A stretch of DNA of 42,598 nucleotides from Burkholderiales bacterium (GCA_025360385.1 JANYCG010000243.1:1-42598); one strand, 5' to 3'. Positions 18,362 through 28,962 are shown, numbered from the stretch's first letter. Notes: a model not told the origin generated them from the sequence alone. Numbers and translations: made by a program.

Positions 18362-18502
18362 GGGAATCCTCAATCAAAACTACACGGCATCAACGGACGG
18401 ACAGTCGGTTGAACGCACTTCAACGCCACCGACACAAAACGTATCAGGGTCAACCCGAGATTGTAGCTGACACATTTACGTGTTTTCGGCGCATCAACAG
18501 GC

Positions 18503-18530
18503 TTGACAATGGAATTTTCTCGGCAATACT
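18503..18530 (+). promoter_or_regulatory. Putative promoter of mscL
   Basis: A perfect TTGACA (18503-18508) is followed after 16 bp by AATACT (18525-18530), about 43 bp before the mscL ATG, which has AAGGAA as its ribosome-binding site. Confidence 0.6.
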
Positions 18531-18572
18531 CACTGCCTTTTACCCCCTTCAATCAGAACAAGGAAACTCGAC

Positions 18573-19010
18573 ATGAGCATGATGCAAGAATTCAAAGATT
18601 TCGCCCTCAAAGGCAATGTGATGGATTTGGCGGTCGGCGTCATTATTGGCGCGGCTTTTGGGAAAATTATTGACTCACTGGTCGGTGACGTGATCATGCC
18701 CATCGTCGGCAAAATCTTTGGCGGGATGAATTTCGCCGAGATGTACGTCATGCTGGCACCGCCCTCCAAAGCCGTCGAAGGTGCCGCTAGCTACGCCTCA
18801 CTAAAAGCAGCTGGCGCCAACCTGTTGGCTTATGGCAATTTCATCACTATCGTCGTGAATTTTGTCATTTTGGCCTTTGTCGTTTTCTTGATGGTCAAGC
18901 AGATGAACAAACTCAAAAAAGAAGCGCCTGTTGCTGCGCCAGCCGCGCCAGCGCCAACCCCCGAAGACGTTTTGCTGTTGCGCCAGATTCGCGATAGCCT
19001 GAAAAAGTAG
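18573..19010 (+). CDS. mscL: Large-conductance mechanosensitive channel MscL
   Basis: This 145-residue inner-membrane channel opens under membrane tension to release solutes during osmotic downshock. The N-terminus [20 protein letters not shown] and the first pore helix [24 protein letters not shown] are strongly conserved. A periplasmic loop, a second helix ([19 protein letters not shown]) and a cytoplasmic helix with an Ala/Pro linker ([21 protein letters not shown]) follow. It is a single-gene unit flanked by its own promoter and terminator. Confidence 0.97.
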   Translation: MSMMQEFKDFALKGNVMDLAVGVIIGAAFGKIIDSLVGDVIMPIVGKIFGGMNFAEMYVMLAPPSKAVEGAASYASLKAAGANLLAYGNFITIVVNFVILAFVVFLMVKQMNKLKKEAPVAAPAAPAPTPEDVLLLRQIRDSLKK

Positions 19011-19025
19011 CACTGTCCCAATCAA

Positions 19026-19060
19026 AAAATGCCCGCTTGATGCCTTCAAGCGGGCATTTT
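19026..19060. terminator. Bidirectional intrinsic terminator between mscL and pdxA
   Basis: A perfect 15-bp stem (19026-19040 with 19046-19060, loop TGCCT) has A residues before and T residues after, so it can end transcription from both mscL (plus) and pdxA (minus). Confidence 0.88.
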
Positions 19061-19084
19061 TGCAAATTCACGGTCGCTTGACGG

Positions 19085-20149
19085 CTACTGGGCGTTCTGC
19101 GCGGCCAGTGCCTTCGCCATGCGGATGGCCTCGATGAGACTGGACGCATCCGCAACGCCCTGGCCCGCAATATCAAACGCCGTGCCATGGTCCGGACTGG
19201 TTCTCACCAACGGAAGCCCCAAGGTCACGTTGACCCCCTTTTCAACGCCCAAATACTTCACTGGGATCAGGCCCTGGTCGTGGTACATGGCCACCACCAC
19301 GTCGAACTCCCCAGGTCTCGCGACAGGGTCGGCACCGCCTGCTTTGGACCGCGCCCGCATGAACACAGTGTCCGGCGCGAAGGGACCGCTGACGCTCATT
19401 CCTTCAGCACAGGCCGCTTTCACGGCGGGCAAAATAACATCAATCTCTTCCCGCCCGAACAAGCCGCCTTCACCAGCGTGCGGGTTCAACCCGGCAACCC
19501 CAATTCGCGGGATGCGCCCGAGCGCAGCGCCCACCGCCTGGTGCGTGATACGCAAGGTTTGCAAGACGTTGGGCAGCGTCACCGCAGAAATCGCCGCCAA
19601 AAGCGACACGTGAATGCTGACCAGCACCACCCGCAGCTCGTCATTGGCCAACATCATGCGAACCGGCACCTCGGCCACGGGTTTGCCCAAAAACAAGGCG
19701 GCCTGCGCCTGCAGCATCTCAGTGTGCCCCGGAAACGCCGAATACGGCAAGCCGGCCTGGGCCAAGGCCTCTTTGTGCAAGGGCGCGGTGACCATGGCGC
19801 ACAAATCGCCCTTCAACGCCGCCTGAGCTGCCCAAACAACACATTTTGCGGCGTATTCACCCGCCAAACCTGACGTAAGGCCCCATGGAATGGGCGCAAG
19901 TTGCTCTTCTATTTGTAGCACAGGAATAGTCCTAGGCGGCACGCCTGGCAAGTCTGAAAGTACGCCAAGTTGCGCCACTGGCCACGGCAACCCGCCTTGG
20001 CTGACCAGGTGCGAGGCGCGGCGCAGGGTCGCCACGTCCCCCACCACAACGCAGCCCTCGGTCAGTTGCGGGGCATCCCGAAACGCCTTGCAAATGATCT
20101 CAGGCCCGATGCCCGCTGCGTCACCCAGTGTGATGGCCAAAGGTTTCAT
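19085..20149 (-). CDS. pdxA: 4-hydroxythreonine-4-phosphate dehydrogenase
   Basis: This 354-residue enzyme oxidises 4-phosphohydroxy-L-threonine in the DXP-dependent synthesis of pyridoxal 5'-phosphate. The N-terminus KPLAITLGDAAGIGPEI and the metal-binding histidine motifs PGHTEML, GLNPHAGEGG and AMYHDQGLIP are all present. Length is slightly long for the family (about 330). The ATG at 20149 overlaps the stop of the upstream Nif3-like gene (ATGA), suggesting co-translation. The unit ends at a bidirectional terminator shared with mscL. Confidence 0.95.
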   Translation of the reverse strand: MKPLAITLGDAAGIGPEIICKAFRDAPQLTEGCVVVGDVATLRRASHLVSQGGLPWPVAQLGVLSDLPGVPPRTIPVLQIEEQLAPIPWGLTSGLAGEYAAKCVVWAAQAALKGDLCAMVTAPLHKEALAQAGLPYSAFPGHTEMLQAQAALFLGKPVAEVPVRMMLANDELRVVLVSIHVSLLAAISAVTLPNVLQTLRITHQAVGAALGRIPRIGVAGLNPHAGEGGLFGREEIDVILPAVKAACAEGMSVSGPFAPDTVFMRARSKAGGADPVARPGEFDVVVAMYHDQGLIPVKYLGVEKGVNVTLGLPLVRTSPDHGTAFDIAGQGVADASSLIEAIRMAKALAAQNAQ

Positions 20150-20916
20150 GCGGGATTGTCAATGTCGATGAAGGCATGCAGCAGCCCCAATTGCCCGGCG
20201 ACATGGGCCGCCACTGCGGGCGCGCCATACCGTTCGCTGGCATGGTGCCCACAGGCGATGTAGGTCACGCCACACTCGCGTGCGTAATGCGCCTGGGGCT
20301 CAGAAATTTCACCCGTTATGAAGGCATGAGCACCTGCGGCAATGGCGGCTTCAAAATAGCCCTGTGCGCCGCCAGAGCACCACGCTATGTTTTTTATATC
20401 ACCTGACGCAATATTGACAGGAACTACCGGACGATTGAGCGTTTTTCTGACGTGTTCTGCCAGATGTTCGGCTCGCGCGAAGCACCGGCCATCCGACGCA
20501 GTGCCCATGAAGCCCAGATCCTGCTCGCCAAAACGCCCCGCCGCGCCGTCGTAGGGCTGAAAGCCCAGCACCTGCCCCAACTGAGCGTTGTTGCCCAATT
20601 GCGGGTGCGCATCCAGCGGCAAGTGGTAGGCGTAGAGGTTGATGTCATGCGCCAGCAGCAGCGCCAGGCGCCGCTTCATCCAGCCGGTCACACGGCCGTC
20701 TTGTCCGCGCCAAAACAAACCATGGTGAACAAAAATCGCATCGGCCTGCGCCGCCACAGCCGCCTCGATCAAGGCCAGGCTTGCCGTCACGCCCGAAACG
20801 ATTTTCTTCACCTGCGCCTTGCCCTCCACCTGCAAGCCATTGGGGCCGTAGTCTTTGAAGCGCTCTGGTTGCAGCAGAGTGTCGAAAGCTTGAAGGAGAA
20901 CGCTGCGCGAGGTCAT
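20146..20916 (-). CDS. Nif3-like dinuclear metal-centre protein (YbgI family)
   Basis: This 256-residue protein belongs to the NIF3/YbgI family, which forms hexameric toroids with a dinuclear metal site; some members are annotated as GTP cyclohydrolase type 2, but the physiological role is unsettled. Conserved features include GLQVEGK, AIFVHHGLFW (metal-binding histidines), HLPLDAHPQLGN, the WCSGGAQGYFEAAIAAGAHA segment and a C-terminal GHHASERYG metal motif. Length is normal. It is divergent from the DegS-like protease gene (60-bp gap) and overlaps pdxA by 4 bp. Confidence 0.92.
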   Translation of the reverse strand: MTSRSVLLQAFDTLLQPERFKDYGPNGLQVEGKAQVKKIVSGVTASLALIEAAVAAQADAIFVHHGLFWRGQDGRVTGWMKRRLALLLAHDINLYAYHLPLDAHPQLGNNAQLGQVLGFQPYDGAAGRFGEQDLGFMGTASDGRCFARAEHLAEHVRKTLNRPVVPVNIASGDIKNIAWCSGGAQGYFEAAIAAGAHAFITGEISEPQAHYARECGVTYIACGHHASERYGAPAVAAHVAGQLGLLHAFIDIDNPA

Positions 20917-20976
20917 GGCAAATTGTAGGGCGTGCCGCCTCGCTTACGACCCCATGACACGCCTACAATTTGGCCG

Positions 20977-22137
<1,161 letters not shown>

Positions 22138-22159
22138 GATTTTTCAGTTGCACTGAGCC

Positions 22160-22222
22160 GTAGATAGCTATAATTTAAATAGCATACTATTAAGCACCAA
22201 CAGGGACTTTAAGCGAAAATAA
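22160..22222 (+). repeat. Dispersed repeat, copy B
   Basis: An AT-rich element between the DegS-like gene and tatC, which converge here. It reads AATAGCATACTATTAAGC, then 6 nt, then AGGGACTTTAAGCG. ATAGC (22179) and AGGGAC (22202) are 23 nt apart, as in copies A, C and D. A second ATAGC (22164) precedes it. Confidence 0.75.
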
Positions 22223-22287
22223 TGACATCAGGTCGAAAAATAGCCTGAGATAAGGCGACCGTTGTCCGACCCGTCCCACCGACCGAT

Positions 22288-23127
22288 TTAGGTGCCAGCG
22301 GACGGGCTCTTGCTATCTTCCGGCGCAGCATCTGGCGCTTTGGTGTGTTTGAGAAACAGCCGGGCTGACCAGATGCCCACCTCATACAACAGCACCATGG
22401 GCACCAACAAGGCGATCATCGAGACCGGATCCGGTGGCGTCACCAGGCCCGCAACCCCGGCGGCGCCGACGACAAAGTAGGTGCGAAAAGACTTCAACTG
22501 CTCAATCGTGACAATGCCCATGCGCGCCAGGATGACCACTGCGATGGGCACCTCAAACGCCACGCCAAATGCGATGAACATGGTGATCACAAAATCAAGG
22601 TAGGCCTCGATGTCGGGGCTGACGGACACCGAAATGGGAGCCATTTTCTGGATCGCCGGAAACGCTTGGCCAAACACAAAAAAGTAACAAAACGCTGCAC
22701 CGGTATAAAACAAAATGGTACTGGCCGCCACCAGCGGCAACACCAGTTTTTTCTCATGCCGATAGAGGCCGGGCGCTACAAAGGCCCAGATTTGGTAGAG
22801 GATCCACGGCAGCGACAGCCCAATCGCCGCCAGCACTGACACTTTGATCGGCACCAAAAAGGGCGACACCACACCCACTGCAATCATCTTGGATCCCTCG
22901 GGCAGCGCTTTGACCAACGGCATGGCCAGCCAGTCGTAAAGGCGCGACGGCCCAGGGTACAACAGCAGGACGGCCAGAATGGCGCCGACGCCATACAAAG
23001 CACGCAACAGGCGGTCGCGCAACTCGACCAAGTGCTGCACAAACGGCTGCTCAGTCCCAGCCAGTTCGTCCTCTTTTGTGTCGGTCTTGCTGTCTTTGGC
23101 GTCTTGGGAAGCGTGGGGGTCGGTCAT
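22288..23127 (-). CDS. tatC: Sec-independent protein translocase TatC
   Basis: This 279-residue protein is the six-helix core of the twin-arginine translocase, the receptor for RR signal peptides. The family motif [16 protein letters not shown], the helices LGVGAIL-like, [25 protein letters not shown] and [20 protein letters not shown] are recognised. The ATG at 23127 overlaps the tatB stop (ATGA). The N-terminus before the first conserved residue is acidic (about 25 residues). It is the last gene of the long minus-strand array. Confidence 0.94.
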   Translation of the reverse strand: MTDPHASQDAKDSKTDTKEDELAGTEQPFVQHLVELRDRLLRALYGVGAILAVLLLYPGPSRLYDWLAMPLVKALPEGSKMIAVGVVSPFLVPIKVSVLAAIGLSLPWILYQIWAFVAPGLYRHEKKLVLPLVAASTILFYTGAAFCYFFVFGQAFPAIQKMAPISVSVSPDIEAYLDFVITMFIAFGVAFEVPIAVVILARMGIVTIEQLKSFRTYFVVGAAGVAGLVTPPDPVSMIALLVPMVLLYEVGIWSARLFLKHTKAPDAAPEDSKSPSAGT

Positions 23128-23591
23128 TGGGACAGAAGTTTGGGCCTGAACCGGGCCACACGTGCCGCGCCCGACAGGGCTTTGGTGCGCGTGCCCGTGC
23201 GGGCCTTGTACCAGACCGGCGTCGAGCCCTGTTTGAGCCGCCATTTTTTCTTGGGGTGTTTGTAAAGCGGAAAGCTCGGCGGCGGCTCGGCCAGCGTACT
23301 GTTGGAGAGAAGGCCGGTGGTGTCGTTCCAGTCTTTCTCAAAGGCATTGGCGTTGGTCTGGATGGTGTTTTCCACGTCTCGCGCGGCGCTTTCGACCGTG
23401 TCTTTCATTTTTTTGAGCTCATCGAGCTCCATCGACCGGCTCACCTCGGCTTTGACGTCGGCCACGTAACGCCGTGCGCGGCCCAGCAAAGTACCAATGG
23501 TCTTGGCCAGCCCCGGCAATTTTTCAGGACCAATCACCACCAGGGCGATGCCGCCAATGATGGCCAGTTTGGTGACGCCAATGTCAATCAC
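23124..23591 (-). CDS. tatB: Sec-independent protein translocase TatB
   Basis: This 155-residue protein has the TatB architecture: an N-terminal membrane helix ([20 protein letters not shown]), the hinge [13 protein letters not shown], an amphipathic helix and a charged tail. TatB works with TatC in binding Tat substrates. The last 50 residues are basic and poorly conserved. Its stop overlaps the tatC start. Confidence 0.93.
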   Translation of the reverse strand: MIDIGVTKLAIIGGIALVVIGPEKLPGLAKTIGTLLGRARRYVADVKAEVSRSMELDELKKMKDTVESAARDVENTIQTNANAFEKDWNDTTGLLSNSTLAEPPPSFPLYKHPKKKWRLKQGSTPVWYKARTGTRTKALSGAARVARFRPKLLSQ

Positions 23592-23613
23592 TTACCGTTG
23601 CCCGTCGAAAATG

Positions 23614-23648
23614 TGGCAAAGACTGGCAAAGACTGGCATAGGGTGGCA
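23614..23648. repeat. Short 10-bp tandem repeat between tatA and tatB
   Basis: Two exact copies of TGGCAAAGAC (23614-23633) are followed by TGGCATAGGG and a partial TGGCA. It fills half of the 77-bp gap just before the tatB start. Confidence 0.6.
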
Positions 23649-23668
23649 GCCACAGACGATGGCAATGC

Positions 23669-23920
23669 TCAGGATTTGGTTTTGGCTTCGACATCAATGG
23701 TTTCTTTGGCGGCGGCCGTTGCGGCCTGCCCCACTTGCTGGGTCGCGCCTGACGCGGCGGCGGCGCCATCGGCTGCCTTGTCAGTACCGTCTTTCATGCC
23801 GTCCTTGAAGCCTTTGACCGCCCCGCCCAGGTCAGAGCCGATGTTGCGCAGCTTTTTGGTGCCAAAGATCACCACAATGATGACCAGAAAAATTATCAAG
23901 TGAGTAGTCGACAGACCCAT
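23669..23920 (-). CDS. tatA: Sec-independent protein translocase TatA
   Basis: This 83-residue protein has one N-terminal helix ([15 protein letters not shown]), the hinge [12 protein letters not shown] and the amphipathic helix with VKGFKDGM, as in TatA/TatE, which oligomerises to form the translocation path. The tail is rich in alanine and lysine. AGGAGAACC before the ATG is a good ribosome-binding site. It is followed by tatB and tatC. Confidence 0.94.
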   Translation of the reverse strand: MGLSTTHLIIFLVIIVVIFGTKKLRNIGSDLGGAVKGFKDGMKDGTDKAADGAAAASGATQQVGQAATAAAKETIDVEAKTKS

Positions 23921-24042
23921 ACGGTTCTCCTGTTGGTTGATGTAATTTTAATCGGCCTAGCGCCCAGACTCCGTGGGCCCATGAAATTAACCCTTGTGTC
24001 GCAAAGCGGCTGAACGACCTGCAAACCGCACGCAAAAAGCGC

Positions 24043-24405
24043 TCAGCCGCGCAACCAGGGGCGCGGCCCGCCCATCACGTGGACGTGCAGGTGATGGACT
24101 TCCTGCCCGCCCTCAGCGCCTGTGTTGCTCACGATGCGAAAGCCACCTTGCGGGTACGGTCGGCACCCTTCTTGCAAGGCCAGCCGGGGCGCCAGCGCCA
24201 TCATGCGCCCCAACATCGAGGCATGTTCATCTGTTACCTGCGCCATCGAGGGAATATGCGCTTTTGGAATCATCAAAAAATGAACCGGCGCCCAGGGGTG
24301 GATGTCGTGGAACGCAAACAATTCGTCGTCCTGGTACACCAGTTTTGACGGAATTTGGCCAGTCGCGATTTTGCAGAACAGGCAATTGGGGTCGTGCGCC
24401 AGCAT
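24043..24405 (-). CDS. hinT: HIT-family purine nucleoside phosphoramidase HinT
   Basis: This 120-residue protein has the histidine triad HLHVHVMGG that defines the HIT superfamily; HinT-type members hydrolyse AMP-lysine and other adenosine phosphoramidates. NCLFCKIATGQIPSKLVYQD and HFLMIPKAHI are conserved. The ATG at 24405 begins 1 nt after the stop of the DUF4870 gene; in-frame codons further upstream are not conserved. Placement between hisIE and tatA is usual in Burkholderiales. Confidence 0.92.
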   Translation of the reverse strand: MLAHDPNCLFCKIATGQIPSKLVYQDDELFAFHDIHPWAPVHFLMIPKAHIPSMAQVTDEHASMLGRMMALAPRLALQEGCRPYPQGGFRIVSNTGAEGGQEVHHLHVHVMGGPRPWLRG

Positions 24406-24406
24406 G

Positions 24407-24808
24407 TCAATCACCCACGGCGCGGTTTGCATTCATGGCCACCATGCCGCGCACAATGCGGTACAAGAACCAGATGGAAATGAGGGCCCAAGCCAGGTAG
24501 CCCGGAAGAATGAACATCAGCCACAGCGGCACCGTCACCGTATACAAGATCCCGGCCCAAATGACGGAGCGAATGCGCCACGAGAAATGGCTGGCCTGCC
24601 ACGTGCCCTGCGCTTCGTCTTTTTTGACCATGTCTAACACCAGCGCCACGACCAGCAACACCGCGCCAAACTGGGCCCCCGGAACGATGGCCCCCACGGC
24701 CACGATCAAATGCAGGATGTAGCTGATCCAGCCCGTCGTTTTGAGCTGCTCAGCTTTTGCGGTGTCTATTGCCGCCACGTCGATGATGTCACCCATTGAG
24801 TTGTTCAT
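24407..24808 (-). CDS. DUF4870-type small membrane protein
   Basis: This 133-residue predicted inner-membrane protein has three or four hydrophobic segments (ISYILHLIVAVGAIVPG, FGAVLLVVALVLDMV, SVIWAGILYTVTVPLWLMFI, YLAWALISIWFLYRI). It resembles small DUF4870-like proteins often found between hisE and hinT in this group. No function is known and I assign none. The ATG at 24808 has AAAGGG 7 nt upstream. Confidence 0.75.
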   Translation of the reverse strand: MNNSMGDIIDVAAIDTAKAEQLKTTGWISYILHLIVAVGAIVPGAQFGAVLLVVALVLDMVKKDEAQGTWQASHFSWRIRSVIWAGILYTVTVPLWLMFILPGYLAWALISIWFLYRIVRGMVAMNANRAVGD

Positions 24809-24824
24809 GGCTTTGCCCTTTGAT

Positions 24825-25226
24825 TCATTCACCCGAGGTTTCACGGTTTTGCGCTTTGCGCAACGCTTTTTCTTCAATCCCGCTGGTGCCCGCCCGACGC
24901 GACAGCTCTGCAATCACGTCGGCCGGCGTCAAACCGTAATGCGCCAGCGCAATCATGCAGTGGAACCACAAATCGGCCACTTCAGCCACTAGCTTGCCTC
25001 GGGCGGCGCTCGGGTTCCCGCCCAGCAGCGCTGCGGCGTCAGCGTCTTTGGCGGCCATCACCACCTCAGTCGCTTCTTCGCCAATTTTTTTCAGGAAGGC
25101 ATCGGGGCCTTTGTGCAGCAGGCGGGCGACATAACTCTTGTCGGCGTCACCGCCCTGCGCGGGAAGGCGTGACTCGATCACGGCAGCCAATTGGGCCAAC
25201 GCATCGTCGGAACTGTTATGCGTCAT
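24825..25226 (-). CDS. hisE: Phosphoribosyl-ATP pyrophosphatase
   Basis: This roughly 133-residue protein carries out the second step of histidine synthesis, removing pyrophosphate from PR-ATP. The all-alpha MazG-like motif [15 protein letters not shown] with its metal-binding acidic residues and [15 protein letters not shown] are typical. In this organism HisE is separate from HisI rather than fused. The start is uncertain: ATG at 25226 is chosen, but an in-frame GTG at 25271 would touch the hisI stop; neither has a clear ribosome-binding site. Confidence 0.92.
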   Translation of the reverse strand: MTHNSSDDALAQLAAVIESRLPAQGGDADKSYVARLLHKGPDAFLKKIGEEATEVVMAAKDADAAALLGGNPSAARGKLVAEVADLWFHCMIALAHYGLTPADVIAELSRRAGTSGIEEKALRKAQNRETSGE

Positions 25227-25270
25227 GGCGTGCGGCGGTTGGCTTTTGGTTTGGCGTTCATCATGGGGCA

Positions 25271-25660
25271 CTAGGTGTAGATGCTTGCCGGGTCTTTCAA
25301 GACCGGGGCGTCAATTTGCCACGCGCCGTCTTTCAAAACACTGAAAAAACAGCTATGCCGTCCGGTGTGGCAGGCAATTCCGGGCGCGTGCCCCAATTGC
25401 GACACGGTGAGCAAAATCACGTCCTGATCGCAGTCCACACGAATGTCATGCACCGTTTGCACGTGGCCTGACGCTTCGCCTTTGAACCACAATTTGCCAC
25501 GGGATCGGCTGAAGTAAACCGCCCGTTTCAACTCTGCGGTTTTCTGCAGCGCCTCGCGGTTCATCCAGGCGAACATCAACACGTCCTGGCTGCCCAGCTC
25601 CTGCGCGATCACGGGAACCAGGCCTTTTTCATCCCATTTAATGTCGTCTAGCCAGTTCAT
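25271..25660 (-). CDS. hisI: Phosphoribosyl-AMP cyclohydrolase
   Basis: This 129-residue zinc enzyme opens the adenine ring of PR-AMP in histidine synthesis. [26 protein letters not shown], the DCDQD metal site and the [13 protein letters not shown] cysteines are conserved. It is the monofunctional form. It is separated from hisF by 156 bp that contain dispersed repeat copy C. Confidence 0.95.
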   Translation of the reverse strand: MNWLDDIKWDEKGLVPVIAQELGSQDVLMFAWMNREALQKTAELKRAVYFSRSRGKLWFKGEASGHVQTVHDIRVDCDQDVILLTVSQLGHAPGIACHTGRHSCFFSVLKDGAWQIDAPVLKDPASIYT

Positions 25661-25680
25661 GGGGGAATTGTCATCGATTT

Positions 25681-25740
25681 TCAGTAGCTATATTATATAT
25701 AGCAAACTATTCAATCTACACGGGATTTTAAGAGCGCTTA
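25681..25740 (+). repeat. Dispersed repeat, copy C (within his operon)
   Basis: Reads ATATAGCAAACTATTCAATC, then 5 nt, then GGGATTTTAAGAGC. ATAGC (25699) and GGGATT (25722) are 23 nt apart. It lies between hisF and hisI, so it would be transcribed in antisense orientation within the his mRNA. The remainder of the 156-bp gap shows no gene. Confidence 0.72.
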
Positions 25741-25816
25741 CACTTTATATATCGGTTTTCAGCGGTTGCCGGGCACGGCACAAACGCGGGCCGGCACAGG
25801 CCGTCAGCACTGGCGC

Positions 25817-26617
25817 TTAAAGCCGCACCGGCACGCCGCACTCGGCCATGCGCGCCTTGGCCTGGCCCACCGTGTATTCGCCATAGTGAAAGATGCTGGC
25901 CGCCAGCACCGCGTCCGCGCCGCCGATCTTGATGCCGTTGACCAGATCGTCCAGGTTGCCCACCCCGCCCGACGCAATGACTGGCACGCTGACGGCGTCA
26001 GCGACGGCCCGTGTCAATTCAAGGTCAAAGCCCGATTTGGTGCCGTCGCGGTCCATGCTGGTCAGCAGGATTTCCCCAGCGCCGCGGCGCGTCATCTCGA
26101 CCGCCCACTGCACCGCATCCAGGCCCGTGTTTTTGCGCCCGCCGTGGCTGTAGACATCCCAGCCAGGGCCTTTGGCGCGGCCCTGAGCATCGTGCCCGGC
26201 CGCGTCCTGGGCCGAACGCCGCTTGGCATCAATCGCCACCACGATGCATTGCGCGCCGTATTTGCTGGAGGCGTCTTCGATGACCTGCGGATTGGCGATG
26301 GCTGCCGAGTTGAAACTGGTTTTGTCGGCGCCCGCGTTGAGCAGGCGGCGCACGTCATCCACCGTGCGCACGCCGCCACCCACTGTGAGCGGGATGAACA
26401 CTTGCGACGCCACCGCCTCGATCATGTGCAAAATCAAGCCCCGGTTGTCGCTGGTGGCGGTGATGTCCAGAAAAGTCAGTTCGTCCGCGCCCTGCTCGTT
26501 GTAACGCGCCGCGATTTCGACCGGGTCGCCGGCGTCACGCAGTGCCACAAAGTTGACGCCTTTGACAACCCTGCCACCGGTGACGTCGAGACAGGGGATG
26601 ATGCGTTTGGCTAACAT
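25817..26617 (-). CDS. hisF: Imidazole glycerol phosphate synthase, cyclase subunit
   Basis: This 266-residue (beta/alpha)8 barrel uses ammonia from HisH to convert PRFAR into imidazole glycerol phosphate and AICAR. The N-terminus [23 protein letters not shown] contains the catalytic aspartate, and a second lies in [14 protein letters not shown]. The phosphate-binding GGVGNLDD and [11 protein letters not shown] segments are present. It is slightly longer than the usual 253-258 because of an insertion near [16 protein letters not shown]. Confidence 0.95.
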   Translation of the reverse strand: MLAKRIIPCLDVTGGRVVKGVNFVALRDAGDPVEIAARYNEQGADELTFLDITATSDNRGLILHMIEAVASQVFIPLTVGGGVRTVDDVRRLLNAGADKTSFNSAAIANPQVIEDASSKYGAQCIVVAIDAKRRSAQDAAGHDAQGRAKGPGWDVYSHGGRKNTGLDAVQWAVEMTRRGAGEILLTSMDRDGTKSGFDLELTRAVADAVSVPVIASGGVGNLDDLVNGIKIGGADAVLAASIFHYGEYTVGQAKARMAECGVPVRL

Positions 26618-26732
26618 TGGCCCGCCTGCGTCCCATTTGGGCGGCTCGTTTTGGGGACACCCGCTGGGAGTGGCTTCCTGCCCTGCGCGGGGGCTGCATT
26701 TTGCCCTGGAGCGGCCCGGCGGCCAAACATCC

Positions 26733-27473
26733 TCATCCGTTCAGCTCGTCAGCCCTGGCCTGGGCTGCAGCAAAATCAAGATCTCCGGTGTAAATCGCCC
26801 GGCCGCAAATCACGCCTTCAACGCCTTCGCTTTCGACGTCGCACAGGGCGTCAATATCGGCCATGCTGGACAGGCCACCCGAGGCGATGACGGGGATGGT
26901 CAGGGCCTGCGCCAGCTTGACGGTGGCCTCGACGTTGATGCCGGACAACATGCCGTCGCGGCCAATGTCGGTATAAATGATGGACTCCACACCGTAGTCT
27001 TCGAACTTCTTGGCCAGGTCAATCACGTCGTGGCGGGTCAGTTTGCTCCAGCCGTCGGTGGCGACTTTGCCGTCTTTGGCGTCCAGCCCCACGATGATGT
27101 GGCCGCCAAACGCGGTGCAGGCGTCTTGCAGGAAGCCGGGGTTTTTGACGGCTGCCGTGCCGATGATGACGTAACGCAGGCCTGCGTCGAGGTAACGCTC
27201 GATGGTGTCGAGGTCACGAATGCCGCCGCCCAATTGCACATCGACTTCGCTGCCAACGTTTTTGAGGATTTTGCGGATCGCGACCTCGTTTTTGGGGTGC
27301 CCCGCAAAGGCGCCGTTCAGATCAACCAAATGCAGGCGCCGAGCCCCTTTGTCGACCCAGCTTCTGGCCATCAGCGCAGGGTCTTCGCCAAAGGTGGTGG
27401 ACTGAGCCATGTCGCCTTGTTTGAGGCGGACACACAGACCGTCTTTCAGGTCAATTGCGGGGATGAGGAGCAT
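26733..27473 (-). CDS. hisA: ProFAR isomerase
   Basis: This 246-residue (beta/alpha)8 barrel performs the Amadori rearrangement of ProFAR to [25 protein letters not shown], the VQLGGGIRD phosphate motif and [10 protein letters not shown] with the second catalytic aspartate are conserved. The ATG at 27473 has GAGGCA-like bases upstream; in-frame codons further upstream are translation of a tandem repeat and are not conserved. It lies between hisH and hisF, 115 bp from hisF. Confidence 0.95.
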   Translation of the reverse strand: MLLIPAIDLKDGLCVRLKQGDMAQSTTFGEDPALMARSWVDKGARRLHLVDLNGAFAGHPKNEVAIRKILKNVGSEVDVQLGGGIRDLDTIERYLDAGLRYVIIGTAAVKNPGFLQDACTAFGGHIIVGLDAKDGKVATDGWSKLTRHDVIDLAKKFEDYGVESIIYTDIGRDGMLSGINVEATVKLAQALTIPVIASGGLSSMADIDALCDVESEGVEGVICGRAIYTGDLDFAAAQARADELNG

Positions 27474-27484
27474 GGTGCGCGAGG

Positions 27485-27545
27485 CAAAAGAACGCTGGAG
27501 GGAAGGACGCTTTGGAAAAGGGCGCTGTGGGGAAGAACGCGGTGG
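27485..27545. repeat. 15-bp tandem repeat between hisH and hisA
   Basis: Three consecutive 15-bp units, GGAAGGACGCTTTGG, AAAAGGGCGCTGTGG and GGAAGAACGCGGTGG (27501-27545), follow a degenerate 16-bp unit (27485-27500). It fills most of the 101-bp gap before the hisA start. Confidence 0.75.
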
Positions 27546-27574
27546 GACTAAACAGGCGGCGCTGGCACAGCGGA

Positions 27575-28261
27575 TCAAGGGTTCCAGGAGAGGAAGTTTC
27601 TGTACAGGGACAAACCGTGGACTGCGCTTTTTTCGGGGTGAAATTGGGTTGCGAAAATATTATCGCGCGCAATGGCGCTGGAAAAGCGATTGCCGTAGTC
27701 GGTCTCGCCCACGCTGTGGCGAGTTTCAGACGGTTGCGTGTAAAAACTGTGCACAAAGTAGAAATAACTGCCGTCTGGCACGCCAGTCCAAATCGGGTGC
27801 AGCACGCCCCCATGGCTGTTTTGGCAGACCTGGTTCCAGCCCATTTGCGGCACCTTGTAGCGGCTACCGTCGGCCTGGAGTTGACCCGCCAGCTCAAACT
27901 TGAGCACCTCGCCGTGGATCAGGCCCAAGCCGGGTGTGCCCACGCCAGGCTCGTTTTTTCGTCCTTCGTGGCTGTGATCCAACAACATCTGCATGCCTAT
28001 ACAAACACCAAACAAAGGTTTGCTGGCGGCCGCTTCCAGCACGGATTCTTGCAGGCCTGAACGGCGCAGTTCATCCATGCAATCTGGCATGGCGCCCTGG
28101 CCCGGCAGCACGATGCGCTCGGCTGCGCGAACTGCTTCAGGGCGGGCGGTGATCACCACCTCAAACCCGCTGTCCTGCGCCGCAAAACGCACGGCCTGTG
28201 CCATGGAGAACAGGTTGCCCATCCCGTAATCGACCACGGCAATGGTTTTTTTTACTACCAT
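27575..28261 (-). CDS. hisH: Imidazole glycerol phosphate synthase, glutaminase subunit
   Basis: This 228-residue class I glutamine amidotransferase supplies ammonia to HisF. The oxyanion strand motif LPGQGAMPD, the nucleophile in [10 protein letters not shown], and the His-Glu pair in TQFHPEKS complete the triad. Length is a little above the usual 200-215. The ATG at 28261 lies directly after dispersed repeat copy D, so no Shine-Dalgarno sequence is visible. Confidence 0.94.
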   Translation of the reverse strand: MVVKKTIAVVDYGMGNLFSMAQAVRFAAQDSGFEVVITARPEAVRAAERIVLPGQGAMPDCMDELRRSGLQESVLEAAASKPLFGVCIGMQMLLDHSHEGRKNEPGVGTPGLGLIHGEVLKFELAGQLQADGSRYKVPQMGWNQVCQNSHGGVLHPIWTGVPDGSYFYFVHSFYTQPSETRHSVGETDYGNRFSSAIARDNIFATQFHPEKSAVHGLSLYRNFLSWNP

Positions 28262-28315
28262 AAATATAGCTAACTATTCAATACACACGGGGACATAATT
28301 CGCTTTTTTGTCTCT
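28262..28315 (+). repeat. Dispersed repeat, copy D (immediately upstream of hisH)
   Basis: Reads ATATAGCTAACTATTCAATA, then 5 nt, then GGGGAC. ATAGC (28266) and GGGGAC (28289) are 23 nt apart, as in the other copies. It occupies most of the 74-bp gap between hisB and hisH and replaces the expected ribosome-binding region of hisH. Confidence 0.73.
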
Positions 28316-28335
28316 AAGATTGGCAAAAACACAAT

Positions 28336-28926
28336 TTACAGCGATCCCTTGGTTGACGGAATGACTCCGACCGAACGCGGGTCAAGCTCCAACGCCATGC
28401 GCAGCGCGCGGGCAAAGGCCTTGAACACGGTCTCGCACTGGTGGTGCGCGTTTTCGCCCTTGAGATTGTCAATGTGCAAGGTGACAAAGGCATGGTTCAC
28501 AAAGCCCTGAAAAAACTCATGCGCCAGTTGAGAGTCAAAGGTGCCGATCATGCCGCTTTTAAAGGGCACGTTCATGACCAGGCCGGGCCGGCCCGAGAAA
28601 TCAATCACCACGCGGCTCAAGGCCTCGTCCAGCGGCACGTAGGCGTGGCCATAACGGCGGATGCCTTTTTTGTCGCCCACCGCCTGATGCACAGCCTGCC
28701 CCAGGCAAATGCCTACATCTTCGACGGTGTGGTGGCCGTCAATGTGCAAATCGCCTGCGGCGTGGATGTCCAGGTCGATCATGCCGTGGCGGGCGATCTG
28801 GTCCAGCATGTGGTCAAAAAAACCGATGCCGGTGTCCAGCTTAGCCCGGCCGGTGCCGTCCAGGTCCACCCGGGCGGTGATCTTGGTTTCAGCGGTATTT
28901 CGGGAGACTTCAGCAGTGCGGTTCAT
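28336..28926 (-). CDS. hisB: Imidazoleglycerol-phosphate dehydratase
   Basis: This 196-residue manganese enzyme dehydrates imidazole glycerol phosphate. The duplicated metal motifs [11 protein letters not shown] and [12 protein letters not shown], and the [14 protein letters not shown] segment, are intact. It is the monofunctional dehydratase; the histidinol phosphatase domain found in the E. coli fusion is absent, and no such phosphatase is in the window. Confidence 0.96.
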   Translation of the reverse strand: MNRTAEVSRNTAETKITARVDLDGTGRAKLDTGIGFFDHMLDQIARHGMIDLDIHAAGDLHIDGHHTVEDVGICLGQAVHQAVGDKKGIRRYGHAYVPLDEALSRVVIDFSGRPGLVMNVPFKSGMIGTFDSQLAHEFFQGFVNHAFVTLHIDNLKGENAHHQCETVFKAFARALRMALELDPRSVGVIPSTKGSL

Positions 28927-28962
28927 GGGGCGAATTTTTCCGTTTCGGCTTGGAGTGAAGGC

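Noticed and set aside
24006-24050. 8-bp inverted repeat GCGGCTGA/TCAGCCGC around the hinT stop
   Set aside because: The 29-nt loop and absence of a T tract make an intrinsic terminator unlikely.
26553-27551. 332-codon plus-strand frame opposite hisA
   Set aside because: Antisense to hisA; its repeated GRTLW-like end is only the translation of the 15-bp tandem repeat.
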